Translations under genes and position numbers: made by a program
In this document: positions 10,463-22,319 of the stretch, piece after piece
Numbering within the stretch: the first letter of the stretch is position 1
Layout: each line of letters opens with the position of its first letter
Notes under the pieces: model-generated
The model's input: the letters and a program-made list of their open reading frames with translations, nothing else
Told to the model about the DNA's origin: nothing
The model's database searches: none
From: Tetraselmis striata
Lineage: Eukaryota > Chlorophyta > Chlorodendrophyceae > Chlorodendrales > Chlorodendraceae
Direction of reading: 5' to 3'
Length of the DNA stretch: 64,000 nucleotides
NCBI GenBank assembly: GCA_006384855.1
Contig: VCJN01001814.1
Location: 1 to 64,000, forward strand

Positions 10463-12463
10463 ATGATCAACTCCCGTCCTTGCGTTGGCTCCTTGCCAGG
10501 CACAAACCAACTACTCGCAGCCGGCCGCCGGCCATGTTACGGAATTGGCCAGATTGGCAGATTGAATCTACCACGCCCTGACAGCGGCCGTCACGCAGCG
10601 GGTGGGTGGTTGCCGGTTGCGATGGCGTCGCCGGCGACCCGGCAGGACGAAGAGAGCGGCATGTTCGTGTACATCGCTCTGCATCCGCTTGTCGTCCGCA
10701 CCGGCCCCAGCGTCTGCGACAAGTGGCAAAGCGAGCTGGCCGTGGAGCCAGGGGAGAACATCGCCGCGGACCTCCGTAGACAGGACCGCACATCGGGCAA
10801 GCCGCACGGTCCGTTCCTCCGCCTCTCGGACGGCGACGGGTGGCTGTTCGAACGCAAGAGCAACAAGCGCATGACGATGGAGCCGCTGCTTGTCTCCACC
10901 GGCTTGTGGTGTTATCGGGTCGACAACGAGCGCGGTGGCTTGGCACTGCGCAGGCATCCCACCCGCAGGTCAGATCTTCACTGCGACCTAGAGCAATTGT
11001 TTCCCCACGACATGGTTTTTTGGGCCGATAGGAACGTGGAGGCTGGCGGTACCACCTTTGTGCGGGTGCAAGGAACCGCCGGGTGGTTATTCGAAACTCT
11101 CGACGGGAAGCATACTCTCATGCCGTGCGACCCAACAGTCGGCCATCCCGTGCCGACCAACCAGCAAGTTCGGACGCTGGCTGCCCAGCACATGCTCACA
11201 GAGCTCCTGTTCAACGAGACCAACCGCGTTATCAGCTTTGTGTCTCGGCAAACCGAGGAGGGCACCGTCCGGATACATGTGTACTACACCACCAGCACCG
11301 TCGGCACCTGCCTCGAGCACCCAGGCCTGGGCCGCACACAAATGTATCGCCGCGGCTGCACACTTGAGCAGCTCGCGGTGATCATGTCCAACCCCCGCGC
11401 TCACACGGAGAAGGGCTACTACAAGAGGGGGGCCGCCAGCGTGGGAGACGCCGCTCTGGTAACTGTGAAGGCGTTTATGGAGCTGTTCTCCTCGGAGGAG
11501 ATGGCCTTGCGGTCGGAGCTTCGGGTCTTGGAGGAGGAGACGGCGGGCTTAGCAAAGCAGCGCGAGGTGGTGCTCCAACTGCTACATGCCCGGGAGGCCG
11601 AGAGGGCGGCGGTAACCAAAGCGCAGCTAGACTCCTCGAATGAGCAGAATAAGGACGAGGCCAAGAGGAAGCGCGCTCGGCGCTGAGAAGACAGCGGAAG
11701 AAAGACCACAAAATGCGAAGCGGAAGAGGCGGGCTGCTCTAAGGGAGGCCAACCACCGTGGAACACGCGTGAAGTGGCTGTTGAGCGGAGATTACGACCA
11801 CGACGAGCTTCTGAACGCTGATGGCCTCGGAAGCGCAAGTTGCATCGCTCTTGGGGGTGGCTACTTTGTGTTGTGGAGTGGCGGGGAACGCATGTACTGG
11901 GGCATCCCAAGGCTGCTTCGCCACACGATCACTGGCGGGCAAAAGAGTCTCCCTAAACCCGAATACGTTGCCATCGGCCCGCAAAATTGGTACTATGTCA
12001 AGTTTGCTGCTGGGAAATCCGAATGGGCGGATCCGCCTGGGTTCACGGACGCCCTTCACGGCACCGAACGCGAGAGGTTCACAACGTCGCATTTGGACGG
12101 AACCGGTCCAATGGCTAGGATACAAGCTACTCATCGGACGACGACTACTACAACGACCACTCAACATCTTCGATGGATATTGGGTCATCTTGTTCATGGG
12201 CGGTTCGTTAGAGTGGCGCGGAGAACTGCCGGGCGAGTTGGCCAGTCACTCTCTTTCACAAGACTTGGCGGTACTCCATCCGAGATGTGACACTCGGTCC
12301 GGACGGCGAGTGGTCCATTATCTGGGACAACATGCAGTGGATTAGGGGCAACTTCAGCGGCCGCAAAAACAAGGCCATTGCAAAGCTGAAGAAACAGGGT
12401 AACAAGATTAGAATGATGTTGTTTGGGAATAACATACAATTGCTGATCCGTTTTAGTAGCTAG
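10463..12463 (+). pseudogene. Decayed gene for a repeat-domain protein with coiled coil
   Basis: The first segment (10463-11686, 407 codons) has two similar SH3-like modules, seen as FLRLSDGDGWLFE (about residue 129) and FVRVQGTAGWLFE (about 202). A conserved-looking block follows, VYYTTSTVGTCLEHPGLGR to HTEKGYYKR (about 277-327). The segment ends in a Glu/Arg-rich coiled coil (about 343-407) with a basic tail. Downstream, short tryptophan-containing repeats of about 45 residues follow: GGGYFVLWSGGERMYWGIP, WYYVKFAAGKSEWADPPG, YWVILFMGGSLEWRGELPG and VTLGPDGEWSIIWDNMQW. The last ends at a stop at 12461-12463. These repeats lie in different reading frames, so the downstream half has suffered at least two frame changes or contains unseen introns. 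Function is unknown. Similar Trp-repeat proteins occur in algae and other protists as far as I recall, which I cannot verify here. It abuts the split-repeat element. Confidence 0.55.
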
Positions 12464-14228
12464 CTGCCGATTGGGAACATGACAATGAATACATACATAT
12501 GTTTAGGCTGGGTTGAATGGTGCGTGTTGGGACATCACCTCGTACAATCATGTGGTGTGGTCCTAGCCCCGGTCTAGACCGGTATACAAGCTCTACAATA
12601 TCGGATGATGACATCCAAGTCCGATCGGCACCTTTTCCGAGCTTGATATCTCAACAGTAGGGCACACTATTCTGATGGCATGATGGAATGACCGCAAGTA
12701 TTTAGTGGCCGAAGTAGAACACCTCGAGATATGAAACAGTACCGAAAATTAAGGTGACGTACCGACCCAGTAGGGAAGTGTCATGTATGTATACAACTTG
12801 ATATATTCGGCTTGGCCAAGATACACATGCACTCATCAATACGCCTTCTCCACCCCACAAAAAACCTTCCTTGGTATGTTTTAACCGCAAGGCACTCCTT
12901 ACATGCGCAGTACATCAAAGGCTCTCAATATGTTTGGCAGCATCGACACTACCACTTGGCAGGCAATAGTGACCGACCGCATAGACAGGCACCAAGTGTT
13001 GGAGCACAACTTCGAAGGAGAGACAACCCGAAGAGCAGACGCAACCCTAATGAAAACCCATAGATTATGTTTATGGCTGGCCTTCGAAGGGCCTCAGGCT
13101 ACGGGCGTGAAGCCGACCCTACGCAGGTTCATGGAGTAGGGCCCTGAGACGGCTGGCCTGCGCAGTTTTCCGAACGAAGCTGGAATAAATGTCAATTTCT
13201 ACGTACGAAAGCCCCATCTCGCAGAACCGGAAATCCACCCCACTTCTGCGGGAATCCATTTTTTCCACATGGCCCATTGTCTGCGATGATTTCCTGATAC
13301 GAGTGGGTAAAGCTGACTGAGGGTTTCGCGGATTTTTCGCGGTGATGATCGCAAAACAACCAAAGGGTCAGCTTTGGCCATGCATAAATAGATGGAAATG
13401 GTAGTGCACCTGTATCACAAAATAAGCATACTCATAGGCAGTGGCGCTCGTCAGCTACCACAAAGAGGACTGCCATCAGAGCCTGCGCAATCGGCGTATA
13501 TAGGCTTTTCATGATTAAAGACCCAGGGATCCGAAATCAGTACGAACTGCCCCCATGCAAAACGGGAAGGCTAAGCCAAAGATTGACAGGGGGACAATGA
13601 CGTAAATGGCGTATTTAACTTTTAAACTAACCCCTAAACTAAGCCTTAAACTAATCTTATATTTCCACGTGTCACCGGCAGAACAAATTTCTATTTTCCT
13701 AACGCACACGAATACTGCACGAACGAATCGCGGACGTGGATGCGCAACGTACGCCTCTCTGCCAAGTACCCGTATGTGGCAATCAATGGCGGACGCCGCA
13801 ACCCAAGCACCCATGTGTGTACAAAAAATGGAGAATTATGCATGCGTATGCAGGAGCAGCCATCACTGTGAGATATCTGCATGCATATCTTGTGAATGTC
13901 ACGATGCGATGGTTAGCATATATCTCCGATGCGCTCATTTATGTACAGCACTGCGGATATATTCCCGCCCCAACAAAAAAACAACTTCACATACAACTGA
14001 ATGTTTGCGCCCAATACCCGACTCCATCCAAAATGCAAAGAAGAAAATCAGTCTATTTGCCCAACCCGTTATCGATAGGGCGTAGATGACTTTCTCATTG
14101 AAGTTCCCTCTAAAACGAAATTTTCGACAATGCAAGGGCGCAATCCGATTCCCATTTTCAGTCCTGTTTCGTATACAGGAGCGACTTGGAAGCAATGTGA
14201 CAGAGCAACTGACAATATAACTTAACTG
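12464..14228. other. AT-richer intergenic region, no gene seen
   Basis: Only short open frames without recognisable domains are present on either strand. A patch of TTTAAACTAA/CCCTAAACTAAG-type repeats lies near 13618-13655. No transposon ends could be paired. Confidence 0.4.
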
Positions 14229-14302
14229 CTGTAGTGGACGTTTTCTATTGCCTATTCGGGTGGTTTCCTGATCGCCTTTTGCAGCTAGCTCATGTAACTA
14301 TA
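14229..14302 (+). mobile_element. LINE-A 3' end tag
   Basis: A fragment of only about 75 bp matches the LINE-A 3' untranslated end, including GCAGCTAGCTCATGTAACTAT. It is the same subfamily as the copy ending near 25360. It represents an extreme 5' truncation. Confidence 0.7.
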
Positions 14303-14790
14303 TATAACTTAACATATAGCCAGCTGACGGCACACCGAGCATTCCTGCATGCACGCGCCGCACGTCCCGGCGGCGCGCCCTGCGCCACGGTGTCGTGCTA
14401 GCCCGCCGCCAGCAATTTCCTCGAACAAGGCATGGGACACCAGCAAGCACACGAGAACACAGCCGAGTGCCCGCTGTTCAAGTGACGACTTGGCCGCAAA
14501 CAAAGCAATGCCGGTTGCCCCGGAAGAAGGGGGGATATGACCATGGTTGCATGACCATGACCGCGTCTCGCTGTTAGAACCTTGACTTCGTTTAACAGGT
14601 ACGGCGACTATTGCGCACATTCCCGGCTGCCTGTGAAAAACGGCAGCTACATTGGTTGTGTGATGCCACTGTTTCCTTCCCGGGGTTTCGGATCTACCTC
14701 GCTGTTTACTAATGTACAACACCTGGGGGGGATACCATGTCCCCACTAGTTCGGCCGCCACGCCACATTACCGCAACTGCGCCCCAGCGC
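14303..14790. other. 3' flank of starch synthase gene, nothing else recognised
   Basis: GC-rich sequence without a supported gene. It separates the LINE-A tag from the starch synthase stop codon and presumably includes that gene's 3' untranslated region. Confidence 0.35.
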
Positions 14791-16318
14791 TCAGTCATCT
14801 ACCGACTCCGCCGCCGACTCGCTGCCTTCCGCCCCCCGCCCGCCGCCGCCCTCCCCGCCGCCCGCCATCATGCCCGCCAGCGCCGCCTCCCACTGCGCCG
14901 CCGCCGCCTCCCACGACACGTCCGCCGTCATGGCCGCCTCGCGCATGGCGAGGAAGCGGTCGCTACCGTGCAGCGCCACCGCGTCGTCCAGCGTGTCCAG
15001 CAGCGCGCGCACCTGGGCGCGGTGGGAGGCCGGCCCGCGGCTGCTGAAGTCCAGGTGCAGGCCGTTCACCTGCAGGGGAGCGACAGGGAGGAGCCGGGTG
15101 AGCTCGTCAAACACCGCATTCGAAAGACTGCGCTCGGGCCAACTACCCAGTCTATTAGGATGCAGGTGAGGCAGAAAGGAAAGGACGGGAAAGGAAAGGA
15201 AGTGAAAGGAAATGTCTTGTTTAGTTGGCTTTTCTTGAAAGAAAACTGACCGACACATCCGAGTCGCATTGGGAATCGATATCGGACAGCGCTAAGGGCA
15301 TTGTTTGATTGGGTATTGCCCATTCGTTCACGGAACGTTTACGTGCATTGGTTTAAAATAGATATCGACAGAGGAATGCAGACCGATGCACGGCGATGGC
15401 AACGCGTTAACGATTACTACGTACGCGTTGCTTATTGGGAGGAGTACAATGCGCGTAGGTATACCAGTATACCGTCCTGGTAGAAGTACCAGAACTCGAG
15501 TATTTAAACCGATTATTACAAATATAGTGTCATATTGATCCCGCGCAAGCAAGCAAGGCACTCGCTGGAATGTGAGCTTCCAACCTCGGGGCGGCGGCGG
15601 GGGGGGGGGGGGGGGGGGGGGGGGGAGGGGGCAGCGCGCAGGAATGCGGGCCCATTGCGGACGGTGGCAGTAAAGACTTCAAACCAAAGGTACGGTGTCA
15701 CGTCAAGCTCAAAGCCGATTCCTGGCCGGCAGCTATATTTGTCTAGTTTAGGGGACGGTCAAGAGGAAAAGAGGGAAAAAGGGGGGGGGGGGGGGGGGGG
15801 GCTCGCCTGCGGCTGCACGATGTCGCGGAGGCCGCCGACAGGGTTCACGATGGGGAGCGCGCCGTAGCGGAGGGCCGCCAGCGCCACAAGGCCGCACGGC
15901 TCCGAGCGGGATGGGACCAGCTGCAGGGGGGCGGCGGCTCGGCGGCGTCAGTGCCGAGGTGCGACCCAGCGCACTCAGGAGCCCTCCGCAATCGCTGCAA
16001 TCAATGTGTTCCCGATGATAAAAGTAAAGAAAAGTTTGCCCCGGGACATCGGCCAAAGACGCTCCAGCGCTTGACCTCGTGCGCCAATTGCAGTTGCAGG
16101 ACTCGCATGGCCCGTAGACCATTGCCTCATTTTAACCAGAGCGGGCAGACGAGGCCTGTAACCAAGGTTACATGGGATGAATGTATATCTGAATGGTATG
16201 TATGTGTATGATGCAGGAATGAATGCCACAACTTCCAATATATGGAGATGATAATAGATCTGGAAGTATGGTTTATTGATGTTAACATCCAAACTAATGT
16301 CCAGCGGCGCTCGAGCAG

Positions 16319-16349
<31 letters not shown>

Positions 16350-19300
16350 ATGCCCTTCTTCTCCCCCTGCACAGGGTGGCTACCCGGTAACCATAAGCTC
16401 GAAGGTGAGCGGGCGATGGAGTTGCGGCAGGGCTACGCGCTCACCAGGTAGTCGGAGGCCGCGATGATGAGGTGCGCCAGGCCCTCGTCAAAGGAGGTCC
16501 GCCCAGCCGCAGCGCCCGGGAAGCTGGCGGCCAGCCCCTCCAGGCCCGCCTCCATCCAGGCCTCGCCCGTGCCCAGCGCCGCGAGCTGCAGGCGTGGCGG
16601 GGGCCGCTCCGGCGGGCCGCTGGCACGGGGCGGCAGGCAGCCGCCCGCCGGGGAGCCCAGCAGCTCCGGGAGGGCCGACAGCAGGATGTCCACGCCCTTC
16701 TGCGGGTCCAGCCGCCCGACAAAGCCCACCAGCGGCACGCCCGGCAGCGGGTCCAGGCCCAGCGCGGCCTGCAGCGCCGCTTTGGCAGCGGCCTTGCCGG
16801 CAGCTGCTGTCGGCAAGGAATAGCGTGCCTGCGGGGGTAGCAGCGCGTCCGTAGCGGGGTCCCACTCGGAGGTGTCGAGGCCGTTGAGGATGCCCCTGAT
16901 GGGCAGCAAAGAGCCATGCCATCAGCTTAACCGGGCCAGCGAGACGGGGAAAGACATTCATATCCACATATATTATATATTATATACAGAATGTATCTAT
17001 AATACATAGAATACACATTATGTACACTTTTGGTAGTGTAACATGTATAATATATAATAATATTATATTATACTATACCATTCTACTCATCTTTTTTACT
17101 TTTCTTTTCGTAGACATACATATGTGCGTATACTTTCCTATGCACCGCATAGACGTAGACATGCACTATTTCCCTCCATCTTTCTCAAACACTAGTATCA
17201 AGAGCAGCACACTTCAGACAGTACCGCCTCCCCTTGGGCCCTTTGGCGCCAGGGACGTCAGGCATGGCGGTGGGCTGCAGGCCGTACCCGATGCCCCCTG
17301 CCTCCTGAATTGCCTGCGCAGGGGCAAAGCCCTCTCGATCCGTCTGCAGCTCCTCCGCGTAGGCGGGGCTCACTGTTAGCCGAAGGTCGCTCTGAAGCAG
17401 GGCGGCAGTGAGCCAGTTGAGCGCACCCGTTGACTCAATGCCTGTAGTGCCGGCAGTTGACGACTCGCCGACCCGCTCGGACGCTTCGCTCTTGGGGCTG
17501 GGGGCTCTCGGCGGCCACCGGAGCGCGGCCAGCGCGCTTGCTGGCAGGCCGAGCCTTGGGAATGCCTCCGCCGCGAAGATGCCCTGGTGGAGGCCGTTGT
17601 GCAGGCAGAACGCGATTTTGGCCCCACGCAGGCCGCGCGACACGGTGTTCCACACCGCGCGCAAGCTGGGCTTTGGGATGGCGGCGAAGCGCGAGAACGG
17701 CGTCGTCGGCGTGCTCGGCGTGTCGTCGACACAATCGACGAAGCTGTCGCTGCTGGCATTCGCTTCGTCGATGAAGTCCCTTTCATCAAGCCTGTCGCCA
17801 TCAGAATCCGCGTCGTCGTTGTCGGGCTCCTCGTCGAGCCAATCGTCGTCGTCGGCCGCTGACGACGAGACATCCGATTGGCCGTAGTGATACTTTAGCC
17901 ACAGGACCAGCGGCGCGGAGGGCCAGTCGTTGGCGATGAATGTGAGCGGCGGCGCCCGCCCCCCTGCCGCCTTGTCGGATTTGTCTATGGCCCCGACGGC
18001 ACCGCCTAGCGCGCGTTCGCCGTCCCGAGGGGAATCGCCCCTCTGCCGTAGCGGCCCCGCACCACTCTGTGCGTCGTTCCCAGCGTGTCGACCAGACGAC
18101 GGACCCCGCTGTCCGTTGCCCCGGACCATGTCATCTGCGCCTGCAGACCGTCGCACAACGGCACCCGGTCGAATGCCGCCGGCTGGCTCGGCGCCCCCAT
18201 CGGCGTAGCCACGATCGCAGATGCCCCCCGTTGCCGCGTCCCGTTGATTTAAACCAGCTATCCCCGAGTTGGTTCGGGCCGTTTGCCCGCGTGCGTTGTC
18301 GTCCGCATCGTCGCGGAGCGACCCCGACGAGGCGGCCCCGCCTTCCATTCCATCCCCGTCGCCAGCTTGGACGCTTTCGCTACAGGTCTCGCTGCGGGTA
18401 GGCTCGCCGCTGTCGACCCCACCGACTCTATCACGGGAGTACTCGACATAGCGATCCTGGTGATAGTCGACGTAACGGTCGACACCATCGCCGCCGCCCC
18501 CTCTCACCGCCGTTGAGGTGTCGGAGCGTGGTGTCTGTTTTCGCCGTCGTTCTCGCGCCGAGCCCTCGGCGCTGCGAATCCTGCGCAGCGAGCGGCGATC
18601 GTCATCCTGCTCCCACTGCGGCACCACGCGGTGGGCGCTGTTGGCCAACCCTGAGGTCTGCGCCCGTGATATCGAGTGGCGCCTGTCGGGTTCATCAGCG
18701 TCCTCGTGGGCGTGCGCCGACATCGACGAGCTCGCCGGTTTAGCAGCCCCCCGCCGTACCGCTTCTGCGATAACAGGGACGGAAGCAACACGTAGTTTCG
18801 ACGAGGTTAACCAACCCGTATGGCTGTAATAGATAGCGCCTTCACAATGATTCACCACGCACTGTGAGACTGTAGCTGGGTGCACATTTCCCTGACGCTG
18901 CGAGTAAACATGGATATAGTAGTGCAATCTTGCTGATGGCTGGTGCAACGAAATGAGGCTACAGAGAACTGATCGACAAGTGGGAATCGGTATGAACAGT
19001 GTCGCATACGAGAACATGGTGACTGCTAAAAACAATACGCGGTCACTTAAGATATATACTAACATCACCGGAGGACTAGGTATATTGTTCTCTGAGATTC
19101 CATCTGCGGGTGACCGTACATGGCCCGTCGCCCGGGTTTATTCCCTGATAGGGCGCACATAATAACTGACGGACTGACGGACTGGTGGGAATAGTAGAGC
19201 AATCTCACGTACACCGTACCTATTGCATTGCTTTCATGCGTGCGCGCATTAATTTATCAACATGTTACGTATTTGAGAATAAGCCTGTGACATATGTATT

Positions 19301-20820
19301 ATGCACAGCTGCACACAAACAGCCATGACGCAGTCCTAGATTGCAGGCCTGGATGCAGCGTCTAGCATTCATCTTGTGAGAGGGAAGACATCGGCCGGGA
19401 AGGGGGAGTCAGCGCATAAATGATGCCAGTGAGGGCAGACGCCGCCTGCTGACCCCGGAGGGCATATATCCTACAAATCATCGACGATGAGGGTACCACT
19501 GCCATTGTCTACGGGACATTGTGGAGCGTATCGAAATAGCCATCACGCACAGAAATAGGCCCCGGTCACAGGAGCCGCTGCTGCAAGGGCAACTGATACC
19601 TGAAGCTCATGGAATACATGGGGCCGCAAGGGGAGGAGGAGGGGGGGGGGGGGGGGGTTTAGCGCGCGCATGGCGCATGAGAGTGCACACCGTGTACGCC
19701 GCCACCAGGCTGCAGGGGGGTAGTCACTACCGTCCCGAGCCAGGGCGAGGAAGCAGTAGGCGGCGGCAGCGCACCGCTCCACAGCAGGACGGGCGCCGCG
19801 AGCGCCGCCTGGCTCAGCAGGCTGTACATGACGTCCAGGCAGGGGTGCGCGCCGGCGGGGCCGTAGGTGTAGATGCCCCCGCGCTGCAGGCTGAACAACG
19901 GGTGGTCCACAAACACGCGGTCCACGCCGCCGCGCGTGCACATGTACAGCGCCGCGTGTCGCATGTGGTGTGGGGTCGCTGCGGGATCGCCGCCCAGCTC
20001 CGTCCAGGCGGACAGGATGTCGTCCAGGGGCAGCGCCAGCGGGACGCGCAGGCCTGCGGGGAACCGCCGCCATAGGTGAGTCGGTCCTCGGATGTCACCG
20101 GGACGATGTGTGCGACCAATTGGCTCGTCGTTTGCGCCATGCAAAGGCAGTCACGGCTGGGACCGCTGGTGTGTTGGTTCAACTGCTATGCTCGTGATGG
20201 TCTTTGTCCAAGGACAGGATGCGTGAATGGCATATTTGGGCCCCTGCCTATGCCACCACATATATCTCTACGGTCGATACCAATGGTGGTTACGCACGTG
20301 GTTCGCGGCAAGTGCGCTATACTTGTACACAACTAGGACACAGCCCTAGAACCATGCTGCCCATGGCCGTACAGATTTCCCAGAGCTTGCTGTTTGATGG
20401 CATGCACGGCTACTTATCCCCTAGTCACACTCCAATTCCGCCAGCAAGCCAGCCCTGGACCCTCCGCATGGTAGCCTGAGAGGGCGACGCCGCCTTAGCA
20501 CACGCACCTGTGTCGTACACGTCCGTATAGCGCCCATACATGGGCGCGACGCTCATGACCGCGTGCCCCTTCGCCGCCAGGTGCTTGGGCAGCGCCGCCG
20601 CGAAGTCGCCCAGGCCCCCCACCTTGGACCAGGGCGCCACCTCGGTGCTCACAAACACCACCCGCATCCGATTACTACCGCTGCTCCCAGAAGCGGACAC
20701 GGCGGGCCGGCTGCGTCCAGCCGCTGCCGAGCCTGTTCGCGGCCGCTGACCGTCGCCATGCATCATCACCGTTCGCCCCCTGTTGCCGTCGACGGCAGAC
20801 GCTGTTGTCGCTGTCGACGC

Positions 20821-20852
<32 letters not shown>

Positions 20853-21405
20853 AATTGCTGCTTCGCCCGCCGCTCCGAATCGTGGCGTTTCGCTGGATTG
20901 AATGAATAGCACTAGTATTGGCCGGAGATAATCGATCATCAAGTACCCGTACGTCCGACGAAGAGGTCGCGTTCGTCCGATGAGACTGCCGCCGGCGCCC
21001 TCTCCCGCGTGGCGGCTGACATTGCAGCGAATTCCGTCGGGGGGTGGTCTTCCCTTGCAGGACCCCGATTCCTGTTGCACGCCGAGCCTCGGGAAACAGG
21101 TGGTACGAAGGCAGCCACTTGTTGCCGCTACAGATGTTTCCGTCGCTGACAGGTCCGGGCTGGCCGCTGCTTTGGGACGGGCACGGGCGCTCCCTGGAGT
21201 TACCCGTTTCTTCTCGGCGCGCCATCCTGTGGCTGGTACCTGGTGACGTACCATCGCCACTAGCCGCCGGCAGTTGCCCTCCCCTGCTTGCCGCCGGGTG
21301 ACTCACAAAGCGCACCCGGTTTGCCAGGCACCCTCCTCCGCGGTCCAGCGGGAGCAGCCGCAGCCGGTGCTGGCGCGGCTGCTGCAGTACCGCATGCGGC
21401 ACCAT
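14791..21405 (-). CDS. Starch (glycogen) synthase, GT5 family, six recognisable exons
   Basis: Transfers glucose from ADP-glucose to alpha-1,4-glucan; such enzymes act in the plastid. Exons: 1 (to 20508), 2 (20053-19775), 3 (17963-17225), 4 (16895-16445), 5 (15920-15819), 6 (15069-14791). All joins keep phase. Exon 1 carries [20 protein letters not shown], the ADP-glucose-binding KVGGLGD loop. Exon 3 has [28 protein letters not shown] and [13 protein letters not shown]. Exon 4 has [13 protein letters not shown] and [15 protein letters not shown]. Exon 5 has [19 protein letters not shown]. Exon 6 ends [15 protein letters not shown]. Upstream of KVGGL is a Ser-rich leader with a TGC-encoded poly-Ser tract; the true start and transit peptide are unresolved. 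Exon 3 contains an acidic insert of about 85 residues not typical of the family. Exon 5 may alternatively end at 15807 with a GC donor. Which starch-synthase class it represents is not clear. Confidence 0.93.
15599..15625 (+). repeat. 27-base G run
   Basis: Uninterrupted G run in starch synthase intron 5 (a C run on the transcribed-sense minus strand). Confidence 0.95.
15781..15801 (+). repeat. 21-base G run
   Basis: Reads as a C run within 20-40 bases after the exon-5 donor of the starch synthase gene on the minus strand. Confidence 0.95.
16010..16150 (-). mobile_element. tRNA-derived SINE, copy 2 (partial), inside starch synthase intron 4
   Basis: On the minus strand this matches the body and tail of the SINE, with CAATGGTCTACGGGCC and CCCGGGGCAAACTTTTC near the 3' end. 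The tRNA-like head is missing, so the copy is truncated. It lies between exons 4 and 5 of the starch synthase gene. Confidence 0.75.
16319..16349 (+). repeat. 31-base C run
   Basis: The longest homopolymer in the window. It lies in starch synthase intron 4, about 95 bases after the exon-4 donor, as a G run in the sense direction. Confidence 0.95.
17964..19068 (-). other. Open low-complexity frame continuous with starch synthase exon 3
   Basis: The exon-3 frame stays open for about 368 codons upstream of the GGCAG acceptor used in the model, back to 19068. The translated sequence is rich in Asp, Arg, Gly and Ser, for example [12 protein letters not shown] and [17 protein letters not shown]. 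It may be intron that is open by chance in GC-rich DNA. Alternatively it is a retained coding insert, like the undoubted acidic insert further into exon 3. Sequence alone does not decide. Confidence 0.4.
19641..19657 (+). repeat. 17-base G run
   Basis: Within starch synthase intron 2, reading as a C run about 115 bases downstream of the exon-2 donor in the sense direction. Confidence 0.95.
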
Positions 21406-21889
21406 GGCCTATCGCCCCGGGCGGCTCTATCCCATGCTGGCGCCCAGCGGGTGCGGGGATGAGGCAGCACGAAACACCGCCACGATCGCCGTTGCCGGTC
21501 CTCTGCCAGTCCGGGAAGTGCCTGGTGTGCACACGTGCCCCGGCCAAAGTTTGAGCCGGCAGGGAGGCGTCGTTTGGCTCCGACTGACCTGGACTGACGA
21601 CTGTATTTCGCTTGTGAAAGACGATGCATAGAAGGGGTCCCGCTTAGTCAGCAGCGCAGCCGCCGGCGGGCCGCATCATATTAGACCACGACGATGAGAA
21701 GAGCTCGCAACGCAAAACCTCACGTCGTCGACGAAAGGTCGTTTCGTTCCGCGACATTATTATTGTACGTGTTGATGGCTCGCGGTCAGCAGGTGGCTGT
21801 CGACGCAAATTACCCGTGAATTCGATGCTTGAGAACTCAAATCATCATAATGAATGGATTTCATTTTCATTTTCATTTTGATATCGCCT

Positions 21890-21915
21890 TCTGCTGCTAG
21901 CTCATGTAAGTATTT
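21890..21915 (+). mobile_element. LINE-A 3' end tag (very short)
   Basis: Only the terminal GATATCGCCTTCTGCTGCTA plus GCTCATGTAAGTAT signature is present, following a TTTTCA repeat. Confidence 0.55.
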
Positions 21916-22254
21916 TCATCTTAAACATGTAGCGAGGATATACAGGTACATACAAATATATAATAATATATATGCGCACATAGTCGCTGGCGGCTATCTT
22001 AATCCTTCGTAGCTCGCTATACGAGAAGGATTAAAAAACTGAATGACGAGCAAGCACAATGAATGGTCGCCGTGAGCAACAAAACTCAGTGCCAGATTAC
22101 CACATCATCTGCCAGGTCAGCGAGTCCCTTGCGGCCGCAAATGCTGACTACCCTGTACGTGCTTTAAAAGATGAGGACCGTGTACGGTACCTGGGAGCTA
22201 CGTAGAGACACGTGATTACGCGAATTACGCGCATAATAATGTTACGCGGGGGCC

Positions 22255-22276
22255 GGGGGGGGGGGGGGGGGGGGGG
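22255..22276 (+). repeat. 22-base G run
   Basis: Homopolymer just outside the 3' tail of LINE-B copy 2. Confidence 0.95.
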
Positions 22277-22319
22277 CGCGCGGATGCTACTCCAGTACGT
22301 ACTGGTTACATCCGCGATG

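Larger units (their letters stand above)
21406..22319. other. 5' flank of starch synthase and intergenic DNA
   Basis: Open minus-strand frames at 21260-21629 could hold an upstream leader exon of the starch synthase but cannot be tied to it. Further right are a LINE-A 3' tag (21890-21915), a TTTTCA-type repeat (21858-21888), a small inverted repeat around 21998-22037 and a 22-base G run (22255-22276). Confidence 0.4.

Noticed and set aside
15748-16122. Possible separate gene within starch synthase introns
   Set aside because: It overlaps exon 5 and the SINE fragment, and no independent family is seen.
16464-16854. Plus-strand frames of about 120 codons at 16.4-16.9 kb
   Set aside because: Antisense shadows of starch synthase exon 4.
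21998-22037. Small inverted repeat TTAATCCTTC/GAAGGATTAA as a terminator
   Set aside because: Bacterial-type terminators are not expected in an algal nuclear genome and no gene ends there.
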